Part shown: piece by piece, positions 1 through 5,520 of the stretch
Layout of the letters: each line of letters starts with the position of its first letter
Position numbering within the stretch: the stretch's first letter is position 1
Assembly (NCBI GenBank): GCA_013151875.1
Contig: JAADHL010000075.1
Span: forward strand, 1 to 5,520
Reading direction: 5' to 3'
From: Deltaproteobacteria bacterium
GTDB taxonomy: Bacteria; Myxococcota_A; UBA9042; DTJE01
Length of the DNA stretch: 5,520 nt
Program-made: the position numbers and the translations under genes
Notes under the pieces: model-generated
The model's input: only the letters and a program-made list of their open reading frames with translations
What the model was told of the DNA's origin: nothing
Databases searched by the model: none

Positions 1-2
1 AT

Positions 3-65
3 GACGGCGTGGAGCGGATGAGCCGTCGAATCCATGGAACGCACAAAGAAGAGGTCGCACAATGA
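3..65 (+). CDS. C-terminal end of an upstream gene (partial, product unknown)
   Basis: One frame is open from the left edge to a TGA at 63-65 and would give a 20-residue charged C-terminus (begins DGVERMSRR, ends EEVAQ). Its stop overlaps the ATG of the TolC-family gene as ATGA (62-65), the usual sign of translational coupling inside an operon. Twenty codons without a stop is weak evidence in GC-rich DNA. A second frame is also open from the edge and ends in a TGA at 19-21, so the real upstream gene could end there instead. The product cannot be named. Genes before a TolC homologue are often a regulator, a membrane-fusion protein or an inner-membrane pump, but nothing visible selects one of these. 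Confidence 0.35.
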   Translation, partial: DGVERMSRRIHGTHKEEVAQ

Positions 66-1513
66 ATCGATTCGTCATGCACCGCGGTCAACTCTTGGTC
101 GCGCTTGGTTTCTTTCTCGCCGTGACTCTTGTCGGCGTGCCCGAGCCGCACGCAAGGCAGCTTTCCTTGCGCGACGCCATGCAGCAGGCCGTCATGAACA
201 ACCCGAACCTGAAGGCTGCCGGGTACGAGGCCGACGCAAGGCTTCAGGAGCAGCACAGCGTGCGCGGGCGTTTTCTGCCGGTCATAAAAACCAGCGCCAA
301 TGTCCTGTACTGGGACGACAAGTTCAGTGCTGGGGTGGATCTTTCCGCCATTACCGACATCCTGGGCGACCTGGCTCCGTTGTTGCCGCAAACGAGCCAG
401 GACAAGCTGGCCAATCTAAAGAACTCCTCGCCATCGATTCAGATCCGCGACCGGTTGACCTACAAGGCGTCCGTGACCATCGCCCAACCATTGATTCAGC
501 TCTACGGCATCTATTTCAACCATGCCGCGGCCGGCGGGCTGGCCAAAGCCGCTGCGTATGATCTGGAATCGGCCCGTCTGCAACTGGAGCTGGAGGTCGC
601 CAGGACGTATTACGGAATGCTCGCCGGGATGAGGATGACCGACTCCCTGGCCGTGGCGTTGGAGCAGGTCGGAGCATACGAGTCCCAGGTGCGGGCCTTC
701 CTGGACGCGGGCCGCGTCGAGCGCAATGCCTTGATGAAGGTGGAGGTGCAGCAAGCGGAGCTGCAGAAGGCGCAGTTCGCGGCCGACAAGGCCGTCAGGC
801 TGTCCAGGGCCAGGTTGAACGTGCTGATGGGACAGCCGCAGGACACGGAATTCGAACCGGAACCCATCCGATTGGACGACGAGCCCGACCACCCATCGCC
901 CGGACCCGAACCGCTTTCGTCGTACGTGGATCACGCGCTGGCCAAGCGACCGGACCTGCTTTCCATACGGCAGACGATGAACGCGAGCCGCGCAAGGCGC
1001 CAGGCCGCGATCAGCGCCATGCTGCCCGAACTCAACGCCGTGTTCAACTACGACTACAACGGCGGGATGGGCGAAATCCAGCCCGAAAATCAGTATTTCG
1101 TGGGGCTCACGCTGAGCTGGAACATATGGGAATGGGGCGCTTCGTATTACCAGGTGAAGGCCGCGGAATCCCGAATGGACCAGGCGGCATCCCGGCTTGC
1201 CGGACAGTCGCAACAGGTGGAACTGGAGGTAAAGTCTAGGAAACTGGATCTTGAAGAAGCCTTGCAGGGACATGGCGTCGCGCTGGTTCAACGGAAACAG
1301 GCGGCGGAAAACCTACGCATCGAGAAGGCCCGCTACGCGGCCGGGCAGACGACCACCGCAGACCTTCTTCAGGCCCAGGCGATCGACGTGAAATCGGCCA
1401 ACGACCTGATCCTGGCCGAGATGAAGGTGCTGGAAAGCCGTCAGGCCCTGCTGGTCGCCGGCGGATACGATCTGCTGGACCAGACACACTACCATCACTC
1501 TCGAATCGACTAA
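62..1513 (+). CDS. TolC-family outer membrane efflux protein
   Basis: This is probably the outer-membrane channel of a tripartite efflux pump or type I secretion system; as a trimer it would form a beta-barrel plus a periplasmic alpha-helical tunnel. The 483 residues match the family's usual length. An N-terminal signal peptide is visible (hydrophobic core at about 11-26, possible cleavage near Ala31). Two OEP-type repeats follow, at about 36-257 and 286-468. Family hallmarks seen are the early 'LRDAMQQAVMNNPNL' helix, beta strands after 'FLPVIKTSA' (71-79) and 'MLPELNAVF' (320-328), 'AKRPDLLSIRQ' (294-304), 'LSWNIWEWG' (351-359) and 'ARYAAGQTTTADLLQAQ' (423-439). The start is supported by AAGAAGAGG at 46-54, seven bases before the ATG; an in-frame ATG at residue 6 is an alternative. 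It may be coupled to an upstream gene through ATGA. No pump or adaptor partner is visible, so the substrate is unknown. Confidence 0.93.
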   Translation: MNRFVMHRGQLLVALGFFLAVTLVGVPEPHARQLSLRDAMQQAVMNNPNLKAAGYEADARLQEQHSVRGRFLPVIKTSANVLYWDDKFSAGVDLSAITDILGDLAPLLPQTSQDKLANLKNSSPSIQIRDRLTYKASVTIAQPLIQLYGIYFNHAAAGGLAKAAAYDLESARLQLELEVARTYYGMLAGMRMTDSLAVALEQVGAYESQVRAFLDAGRVERNALMKVEVQQAELQKAQFAADKAVRLSRARLNVLMGQPQDTEFEPEPIRLDDEPDHPSPGPEPLSSYVDHALAKRPDLLSIRQTMNASRARRQAAISAMLPELNAVFNYDYNGGMGEIQPENQYFVGLTLSWNIWEWGASYYQVKAAESRMDQAASRLAGQSQQVELEVKSRKLDLEEALQGHGVALVQRKQAAENLRIEKARYAAGQTTTADLLQAQAIDVKSANDLILAEMKVLESRQALLVAGGYDLLDQTHYHHSRID

Positions 1514-1579
1514 GTTTTTTCCAAAACCACAAGCCTGCTGCCACGGGCCGCTTTTACGTGGGGAACCGGCGGGTCGGGC

Positions 1580-3523
1580 TCATGGGAGGGCGTAACCGAG
1601 GAGTTGTTCCACCTTCTGGCCCTCGCACCCTGCATCCGCTGACACGAAGTGGTCAAGCCCGGTCAAATTGGCGCAGCGGTACAGGGCAACCGTGCCGGGG
1701 GCCTCGTTTTCGTATATATAACCCACTGGCCCCAGGTTGACCTTGCCCTCGCAATTCACGTCGAAGGAGAGGAACGTGTGCGGTCCCGGCCAGATCTGTT
1801 CGACCAGACACTCGAACAGCAGCCGGGTGCCGGGCTGCGGATCGCGATGCAGGTGCCAGCTTGCCTCCTCGACATACCCGTCCGGGGGCAGGCGCGAGGA
1901 CGTCCAGTGCCTGACTGTGATGGTGTAGTTCCTGACGCTGCGGCGCAGCCGCGTATACGGCAGGTCCTCGAATCCACAGGAAAGCTGCGGGGGATTGTCG
2001 AATACGTGGTTGCACAGCGCCCAGACCGCCCAGGCGGGCTTGTATGTATTGTCCGACCGCACCAGCCCCAACTGGAGTTCCCCTTCCTCGGCGTTGTCAT
2101 GCATGCGGTGATAGATGTAATTGGTCACCCCGGGCGTTCCCAGGACATTGATGAAAGTCCTGCACACGGCATCGGCCTGCGCCGCCTCGGACGAGTTGGG
2201 CGTGGACGAGTTGATGCCGCTTTCGGTGAGTTCGACTTCCCATGCGTGGGGATGGTCCGGGAATGCCTGTCGCAGCCAGCCCAACAGGACGCCAAGATTT
2301 CCGTATGTGACCTTTGGAAGGTCCAGCGGGCCGAACTCCGGCTTCAACAGGTCCGGGCCGTAGGGGTGGTAGGCAATCATCCACTTCCTGTCGCCGATCA
2401 GTCCGGCGAAGGTCGTTACCATGGTCTTGACCGACAGCGTGGGGTATTGGTCAGCCGGTTTGTCGAACTCGTGGTCGAAGTGGTGATCGAACGACAGCAG
2501 TACCTTTGCCTCGGACTGGTGCGACTTGATTCGGTCGTAGGCCGCGGCGTAGTCGTCCACGTAGGTTTGTATCCAGGCGTCCTTGTTGCAGGCCACGCCC
2601 TGTCCGCAGCCTATGTCGAACCAGATGTTCGAGTTCACCTCGTTGTGGATCACGAAATCGGCGATTCGCCCGTTCCCGTGCAGTCCATCGTAGCGCATGG
2701 CGATCATCCCCGCGAACCGCGCGTAGTCGGCCGGATTGTCCCCGGTGCAGAACCGCTCGAAAGCCGGGGATATGGGCGAACACCCCGTGTTCCCCTTGCG
2801 TGCCCATGCAGGTACGCCGTACACGATTCCAGTGACGATCACGCCGCGCTTGGTGTACTCCCTGATCGTATCGTCGACCTGTTTGTCCACCTTGAAGCAG
2901 TGGCCGTCGTACTCTTGATATCCGCCGCCGCAGGGCGGTTTCTTGAACGTGGGCTCCCAAATGTCCCAGACCATGTTCATGGAAACCCCGCCGGTCACGT
3001 GGTTGACGAACTCGTCCTTGTTCGGCCAGAAGTCCGGCTGGATGCCCTTGATGTGGTACATGTCCCTGGCTGGATACGGCAACCCAACGATCGGCTCCCC
3101 GCCTCCGCCGTCGTCCGCCGTCGTGTCTTCCACCCCCGTATCGCCGCCTTGATCCCCCGATCCCACGTCGTCAAGTGAAGTATCATTTGCGCCGATGTCG
3201 CCAGGTACGGAGTTGTCGGGACCTGTTTCATCCGCGCCGATGTCGGCCATTGTTGCGTCTTCCGCGGCTGCCTCGTCCGCAGGGCCGTCGTCGTATTCGC
3301 CCGGATCGACGAACGGTTCGTGATCCGCCGCCGCATCAAATTTTTCGGGAACCTCGATCCCGATGTCCAGGGCGTCCACGGCCGCCGCCGCGTCGGGCGG
3401 ACCTTGGTCGGAGTAGGCACCGAGGTCGGTTATCGACGAATTCGCTTCCCCGCCGCACCCCAGAAACGGAACGATTGTCGCCGTAACCAATACAAACAGG
3501 CCGACCGCGCGTGTCACATTCAT
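1580..3523 (-). CDS. Secreted lipoprotein with DUF5722-like, glycoside-hydrolase-like domain
   Basis: The protein has 647 residues. The N-terminus is a lipoprotein signal: MNVTR, a hydrophobic core, then a PFLGC lipobox with the lipid-bearing Cys at residue 23. Residues 24-145 are a low-complexity Asp/Ala/Gly-rich linker. From about 150 to 515 lies a domain resembling DUF5722 and clan GH-A (TIM-barrel) glycosidases, with 'MNMVWDIWEP' (182-191), 'FVIHNEVNS' (290-298) and 'WEVELTESG' (428-436). By analogy Glu295 would be the acid/base and Glu434 the nucleophile. The C-terminus (565-645) contains two short Cys-containing repeats resembling DUF5648-type modules. Fourteen Cys in all fit export and disulfide bonding. 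The role is probably polysaccharide or glycoconjugate hydrolysis at the cell surface; the substrate is unknown. The ATG at 3523 was chosen because GAGG lies 6 bases before it and a strong promoter just upstream predicts a transcript start near 3536. The frame is open further upstream (an ATG at 3535, and back to 3748 through the response-regulator gene), but those starts lack a ribosome site or a lipobox at a sensible distance. Domain names are from memory of motifs, not a search. Confidence 0.85.
   Translation of the reverse strand: MNVTRAVGLFVLVTATIVPFLGCGGEANSSITDLGAYSDQGPPDAAAAVDALDIGIEVPEKFDAAADHEPFVDPGEYDDGPADEAAAEDATMADIGADETGPDNSVPGDIGANDTSLDDVGSGDQGGDTGVEDTTADDGGGGEPIVGLPYPARDMYHIKGIQPDFWPNKDEFVNHVTGGVSMNMVWDIWEPTFKKPPCGGGYQEYDGHCFKVDKQVDDTIREYTKRGVIVTGIVYGVPAWARKGNTGCSPISPAFERFCTGDNPADYARFAGMIAMRYDGLHGNGRIADFVIHNEVNSNIWFDIGCGQGVACNKDAWIQTYVDDYAAAYDRIKSHQSEAKVLLSFDHHFDHEFDKPADQYPTLSVKTMVTTFAGLIGDRKWMIAYHPYGPDLLKPEFGPLDLPKVTYGNLGVLLGWLRQAFPDHPHAWEVELTESGINSSTPNSSEAAQADAVCRTFINVLGTPGVTNYIYHRMHDNAEEGELQLGLVRSDNTYKPAWAVWALCNHVFDNPPQLSCGFEDLPYTRLRRSVRNYTITVRHWTSSRLPPDGYVEEASWHLHRDPQPGTRLLFECLVEQIWPGPHTFLSFDVNCEGKVNLGPVGYIYENEAPGTVALYRCANLTGLDHFVSADAGCEGQKVEQLLGYALP
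1589..1831 (-). repeat. Two C-terminal protein repeats in the lipoprotein (about 45-residue period)
   Basis: Residues 565-603 and 610-645 of the lipoprotein align as two copies of one unit: GT-x2-L-[FY]-x-C, then [DH]-[HT]-F-[LV]-S-x-D, then CEG, then GY exactly ten residues after the second Cys. The first copy reads GTRLLFEC...HTFLSFDVNCEG...GYI and the second GTVALYRC...DHFVSADAGCEG...GYA. The pattern recalls the DUF5648-type modules found at the ends of secreted proteins in myxobacteria and relatives. The paired Cys in each copy (572/591 and 617/633) could form a disulfide. The function is not known; carbohydrate or surface binding is a guess. Confidence 0.7.
3189..3245 (-). repeat. Direct repeat in the Asp-rich linker (12 bases, 45-base period)
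   Basis: The + strand string gcgccgatgtcg occurs at 3189-3200 and again at 3234-3245, exactly 45 bases (15 codons) apart. On the coding strand it gives two DIGA motifs in the lipoprotein linker (residues 94-97 and 109-112), each followed by an acidic/Asn residue and a Thr (DIGADET, DIGANDT). This suggests that the linker grew by short in-frame duplication. The linker as a whole is rich in Asp, Glu, Ala and Gly and is probably an unstructured spacer between the lipid anchor and the catalytic domain. Confidence 0.6.
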
Positions 3524-3529
3524 GTGTTG

Positions 3530-3533
3530 CCTC
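3530..3533 (-). promoter_or_regulatory. Ribosome binding site that decides the lipoprotein start
   Basis: On the minus strand GAGG lies 6 bases before the ATG at 3523. The competing in-frame ATG at 3535 is preceded by a run of C with no purine-rich site and would sit at the very 5' end of the predicted transcript. The later ATG also gives the better-proportioned lipoprotein signal (lipid Cys at residue 23). Confidence 0.65.
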
Positions 3534-3534
3534 A

Positions 3535-3559
3535 TTGGGGAAATTATCAAAGTTGGGGA
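3535..3559. repeat. Paired TTGGGGA direct repeats flanking the -10 box
   Basis: The string TTGGGGA occurs on the + strand at 3535-3541 and 3553-3559, 18 bases apart. One copy covers the predicted transcription start and the other lies in the promoter spacer, so together they bracket the -10 hexamer. Such an arrangement could be an operator, but seven-base repeats can arise by chance and there is no second promoter in the window for comparison. Confidence 0.3.
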
Positions 3560-3571
3560 GGAAGTCGTCAA
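3543..3571 (-). promoter_or_regulatory. Near-consensus sigma70-type promoter for the lipoprotein gene
   Basis: On the minus strand TTGACG (3571-3566) and GATAAT (3548-3543) are separated by exactly 17 bases. Each hexamer differs from the TTGACA/TATAAT consensus at one position. The AT-rich -10 region stands out from its GC-rich surroundings. Transcription would start near A3536, giving a leader of about 13 bases that contains only the GAGG ribosome site. It lies wholly within the 76-bp gap after the response-regulator gene, so the lipoprotein gene can be expressed independently of the kinase/regulator genes. Confidence 0.7.
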
Positions 3572-3599
3572 GGCCGAAAGGGAGGGCAGGAGTGTGCCT

Positions 3600-4229
3600 T
3601 CATCCCAGCAGACCGTTGTCGCGGGCGTACTGTACGATCTCGACCACGGTGCGTAGACCAAGTTTCGTCTTGATCCTCTGCACGAACGTGTTGACCGTGC
3701 TGACGCTGCGCTCGGTTTCCCTGGCGATTTCGGTGGCCCTTTTTCCATCTGCCAAGGCCCTCAGCACGCCAAGTTCACCCGCGCTCAGTGACTCTGCCGG
3801 CGGTCTGTTGATGTCGATCTGGTTTTCGAAGAGGTACTCGGCCAGGCTGGGGGTGATGAACCGGCCGCCGCCGTGGACCTTTCGGATGGCTTCCACGAGG
3901 TCCATGGATGAACGGCTTTTGCTGATATATGCGCCAGCGCCCGCCCTCAGGTAGGCGATGGCGTGGCTGTCCTCGTGGAACATGGTAAACACGACGACCC
4001 CTGGGGCCGGAATCAACAGTCTGATCCTGTTCACCAGGCTCGGGTTGTTGCCACCCGGCATATGGACGTCCAGGATTACCACGTCCGGTTTCTCATCCTC
4101 CAGCAGCGGAATCAGACCCTCGGCGCCGGCCGCTTCACCGCATACGGTCATGTCCGGAATCTCGCCCAGGATGCGTCTGAGGCCCGTCCGGACGATCTCG
4201 TGGTCGTCCACGATGAAGACGCGAATCAT
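3600..4229 (-). CDS. NarL/LuxR-family response regulator
   Basis: This is a cytoplasmic DNA-binding transcription factor of a two-component system, 209 residues, the standard length for the family. The receiver domain (about 1-120) has the acidic pair Asp8/Asp9, the phospho-acceptor Asp54 in VVILDVHMPGG, Thr82 and Lys104, so it looks fully competent for phosphorylation. The C-terminal LuxR-type helix-turn-helix (about 146-205) shows 'LSAGELGVLRALADGK', 'ATEIARETERSVSTVNTFVQRI' and 'KTKLGLRTVVEIVQYA'. The start ATG overlaps the stop of the kinase gene as ATGA (4229-4226), with AGGG five bases upstream, so the two proteins are probably translated together. The cognate kinase has a HisKA_3 domain, the class that normally pairs with NarL-type regulators. 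Targets are unknown; the promoter of the next gene is a natural candidate. Confidence 0.95.
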   Translation of the reverse strand: MIRVFIVDDHEIVRTGLRRILGEIPDMTVCGEAAGAEGLIPLLEDEKPDVVILDVHMPGGNNPSLVNRIRLLIPAPGVVVFTMFHEDSHAIAYLRAGAGAYISKSRSSMDLVEAIRKVHGGGRFITPSLAEYLFENQIDINRPPAESLSAGELGVLRALADGKRATEIARETERSVSTVNTFVQRIKTKLGLRTVVEIVQYARDNGLLG

Positions 4230-5520
4230 GACTGCCCTACCGATGAAGCGGCCTGACCGGGTATTGACACGGTTACTTCAGTGCCGTGTCCCGAACTGCT
4301 CAAGATCGACATCTCGCCTCCCAACTGGCGCGCGCGTTCCCGGATGCCGAGCAGACCGAACCCTTCGTGAGCCAAGGACCCCGCTTCGAACCCGGCTCCG
4401 TCGTCCCGGATTAGAAGCGTCAGGCGCCCCTCGTTGTCTTCCATCCGCACTTGAACGGAGTTGGGACGCGCGTGACGCGCGATATTGCTCAGGGCCTCCT
4501 GTACGATTCGATAGAGAGCGATGGAAACTCCCGTATCGAGGTTTTCGTCGTCGATGCCCAGGTCAACTTCGCAGGGGACACCGGATCGGTGCTCGTAGTC
4601 GCGGCACAGTCCTTCAACGGCCGCGACGAATCCCTGGGAACTCAATGCTCCGGGAATCAGGGCATCGATAACGTGATGAATGGACTCGTGCAGGGAATCG
4701 AAGAGGCCGTACATCCTGTCGAATGAATTCGAGATCACCACATCGTCGCTAGCCGGCTCACCCGAAAGCAGTCGCAGGCGGTCCAGTTCCATGCGCAGGC
4801 CCGAGAGCACCTGACCCAGTTCGTCGTGGATTTCGCGGGCAATCCGTTTCCGCTCCTCCTCTTGGACCGAAGAGAGGTTCACCGCCATCTGGCGTAGTTC
4901 GCTGGTCTGTTCTTCAACCCGCTTTTCAAGTTCGCGCGCCAGGCCGTGGATGCGCAGCAGGTTGTCGATGCGCGCCAGCAGCTCGTCGTCCTCGAAAGGT
5001 TTGTGCACGTAATCGCTCACGCCGTGGCTCAGGGAGTCCAGGCGCACGCCGCCCGCTGTCATGGCTGTCAGGAATACGCAAGGGATATCCTTTAGGCCAG
5101 GATCGCCCTGCAGGGCTTCGAACAAGTCTCTCCCGGACATGTGAGGCATCATCACGTCCGTGAGCAGCAGGTCCGGGTGCAGCGAGCGTGCCTTGTCCAG
5201 GGCGTCAAGGCCGTGCACCGCCCCTGCCGTCCTGTATCTCTCGCCGAGCAGTTCGAGCAGGTATTTCAGCAGGTCCCGGTCGTCTTCGGCCACGAGCACC
5301 AGGGGGGCCTCCGGGTCCTCGACTCCGGACATCGTTTCGGTGGAGGCATCAACACCCGTATCGCCCGCGTACGGCGGCGAGGTGATGGATTCGGATGAAG
5401 CGTTAGGCCACGCCACCCTTTCCACCGCCCCGCCGCCGGTCTCCCCCCGGGGCAGACGCACCGTGAATACCGTTCCCTGTCCCGGCCCGCTTTCGACCCA
5501 TATCGAGCCGTCATGACGCT
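4226..5520 (-). CDS. Hybrid sensor histidine kinase, ATPase-REC-HisKA_3-ATPase (5' end outside window)
   Basis: The visible part is 430 residues plus stop, numbered here from the right edge. The frame is open to the edge; the GTG at 5461 is internal, because the 19 residues before it plus the next six (SIWVESGPGQGT, then TVRLPRG) form the end of a histidine-kinase ATPase domain. After a Pro/Ser/Gly-rich linker (about 26-71) comes a receiver domain (about 72-188) with acidic residues 78-80, phospho-acceptor Asp121 in LLLTDVMMP and Lys173. A coiled coil (about 191-220) leads into a HisKA_3 domain with the EEERKRIAREIHDELGQ box, His231 (codon 4828-4826). The last ATPase domain (about 329-420) has the N box QEALSNIARHA (Asn345), RDDGAGF (372-377) and GFGLLGIRERA. 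All key residues are present. The N-terminal sensor and first phospho-acceptor His lie outside the window, so the stimulus is unknown. The only internal Met start for a separate REC-kinase protein (5332) has no good ribosome site, which favours one polypeptide. The gene is coupled to the response regulator by ATGA. Confidence 0.92.
   Translation of the reverse strand, partial: RHDGSIWVESGPGQGTVFTVRLPRGETGGGAVERVAWPNASSESITSPPYAGDTGVDASTETMSGVEDPEAPLVLVAEDDRDLLKYLLELLGERYRTAGAVHGLDALDKARSLHPDLLLTDVMMPHMSGRDLFEALQGDPGLKDIPCVFLTAMTAGGVRLDSLSHGVSDYVHKPFEDDELLARIDNLLRIHGLARELEKRVEEQTSELRQMAVNLSSVQEEERKRIAREIHDELGQVLSGLRMELDRLRLLSGEPASDDVVISNSFDRMYGLFDSLHESIHHVIDALIPGALSSQGFVAAVEGLCRDYEHRSGVPCEVDLGIDDENLDTGVSIALYRIVQEALSNIARHARPNSVQVRMEDNEGRLTLLIRDDGAGFEAGSLAHEGFGLLGIRERARQLGGEMSILSSSGHGTEVTVSIPGQAASSVGQS

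Noticed and set aside
34..561. + strand frame of 175 codons overlapping the start of the TolC-family gene
   Set aside because: It covers the signal peptide and first repeat of the TolC gene in another frame; the translation is Arg-rich with no motif.
416..1291. Minus-strand open frame of 291 codons within the TolC-family gene
   Set aside because: It is antisense to a well-supported TolC homologue; the His/Gln/Leu-rich translation looks like a mirror of the coding strand.
1514..1527. GTTTT-TTCC-AAAAC hairpin just after the TolC-family stop
   Set aside because: It is an AT-rich five-pair stem, too weak for an intrinsic terminator.
1541..1561. CCACG...CGTGG hairpin between the convergent genes as a terminator
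   Set aside because: It has only five base pairs with an 11-base loop and no following U-tract in either direction.
1649..3178. Long + strand open frame of 509 codons opposite the lipoprotein gene
   Set aside because: It lies entirely antisense to a protein with a clear lipobox, glycosidase-like motifs and repeats. Its translation shows no recognisable domain and an Arg/Val/Gln-rich composition typical of shadow frames in GC-rich DNA.
3570..3599. AAGGC...GCCTT pairing after the regulator stop as a terminator
   Set aside because: It is a five-pair stem with a loop of about 20 bases and no U-tract; it partly overlaps the -35 box of the next promoter.
3320..3673. + strand frame across the gap between the lipoprotein and regulator genes
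   Set aside because: It runs antisense through the linker, the promoter and the regulator's C-terminus; no ribosome site or domain is apparent.
3524..3748. Longer version of the lipoprotein starting inside the regulator gene (75 more residues)
   Set aside because: The extra residues would bury the lipoprotein signal internally and are a shadow of the regulator's HTH region; the promoter and GAGG site support the start at 3523.
5330..5332. Internal ATG as the start of a separate REC-kinase gene
   Set aside because: There is no purine-rich ribosome site before it, and the frame is continuous with the preceding ATPase domain through a typical flexible linker.

Overview
The window comes from a GC-rich, Gram-negative bacterium. 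This is shown by a TolC-type outer-membrane channel and by a lipoprotein with a classical lipobox. The lipoprotein has an Asp/Gly/Ala-rich linker of the kind common in myxobacteria and other former 'deltaproteobacteria', so a Myxococcota-like or related lineage is my best guess. That is a stylistic inference with low confidence.

Layout. The left third (62-1513, + strand) is a complete TolC-family outer membrane efflux protein. It starts with an ATGA overlap on a reading frame that enters from the left edge (3-65), so it looks like a downstream gene of an efflux/secretion operon whose other parts lie outside the window. It converges, across only 66 bp, on a minus-strand block that fills the rest of the window. 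Read in its own direction (right to left) that block holds three genes. First is a large hybrid histidine kinase (4226 to beyond 5520). Second is a NarL/LuxR-type response regulator (3600-4229), coupled to the kinase by an ATGA overlap. Third is a secreted lipoprotein (1580-3523) carrying a DUF5722-like, glycoside-hydrolase-like domain. The 76-bp gap before the lipoprotein gene contains a near-consensus sigma70 promoter (TTGACG-17-GATAAT), whose predicted short leader supports the ATG at 3523 as the start.

How the genes may work together. The kinase and response regulator are very probably a cognate pair. The kinase is unusual: the reading frame does not begin at the GTG at 5461 but stays open to the window edge, and the extra residues are the end of another kinase ATPase domain. 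The protein is therefore (kinase ATPase)-REC-HisKA_3-ATPase, a double-kinase hybrid. The lipoprotein is a plausible target of the pair because it lies directly downstream with its own promoter, but this is inference from position only. The lipoprotein itself (lipid anchor, acidic linker, clan-A-like glycosidase fold with candidate catalytic Glu pair, and two C-terminal Cys-containing repeats) is the least characterised protein here. No RNA genes, mobile elements or CRISPR arrays were seen, and no gene-free stretch exceeds 300 bases.
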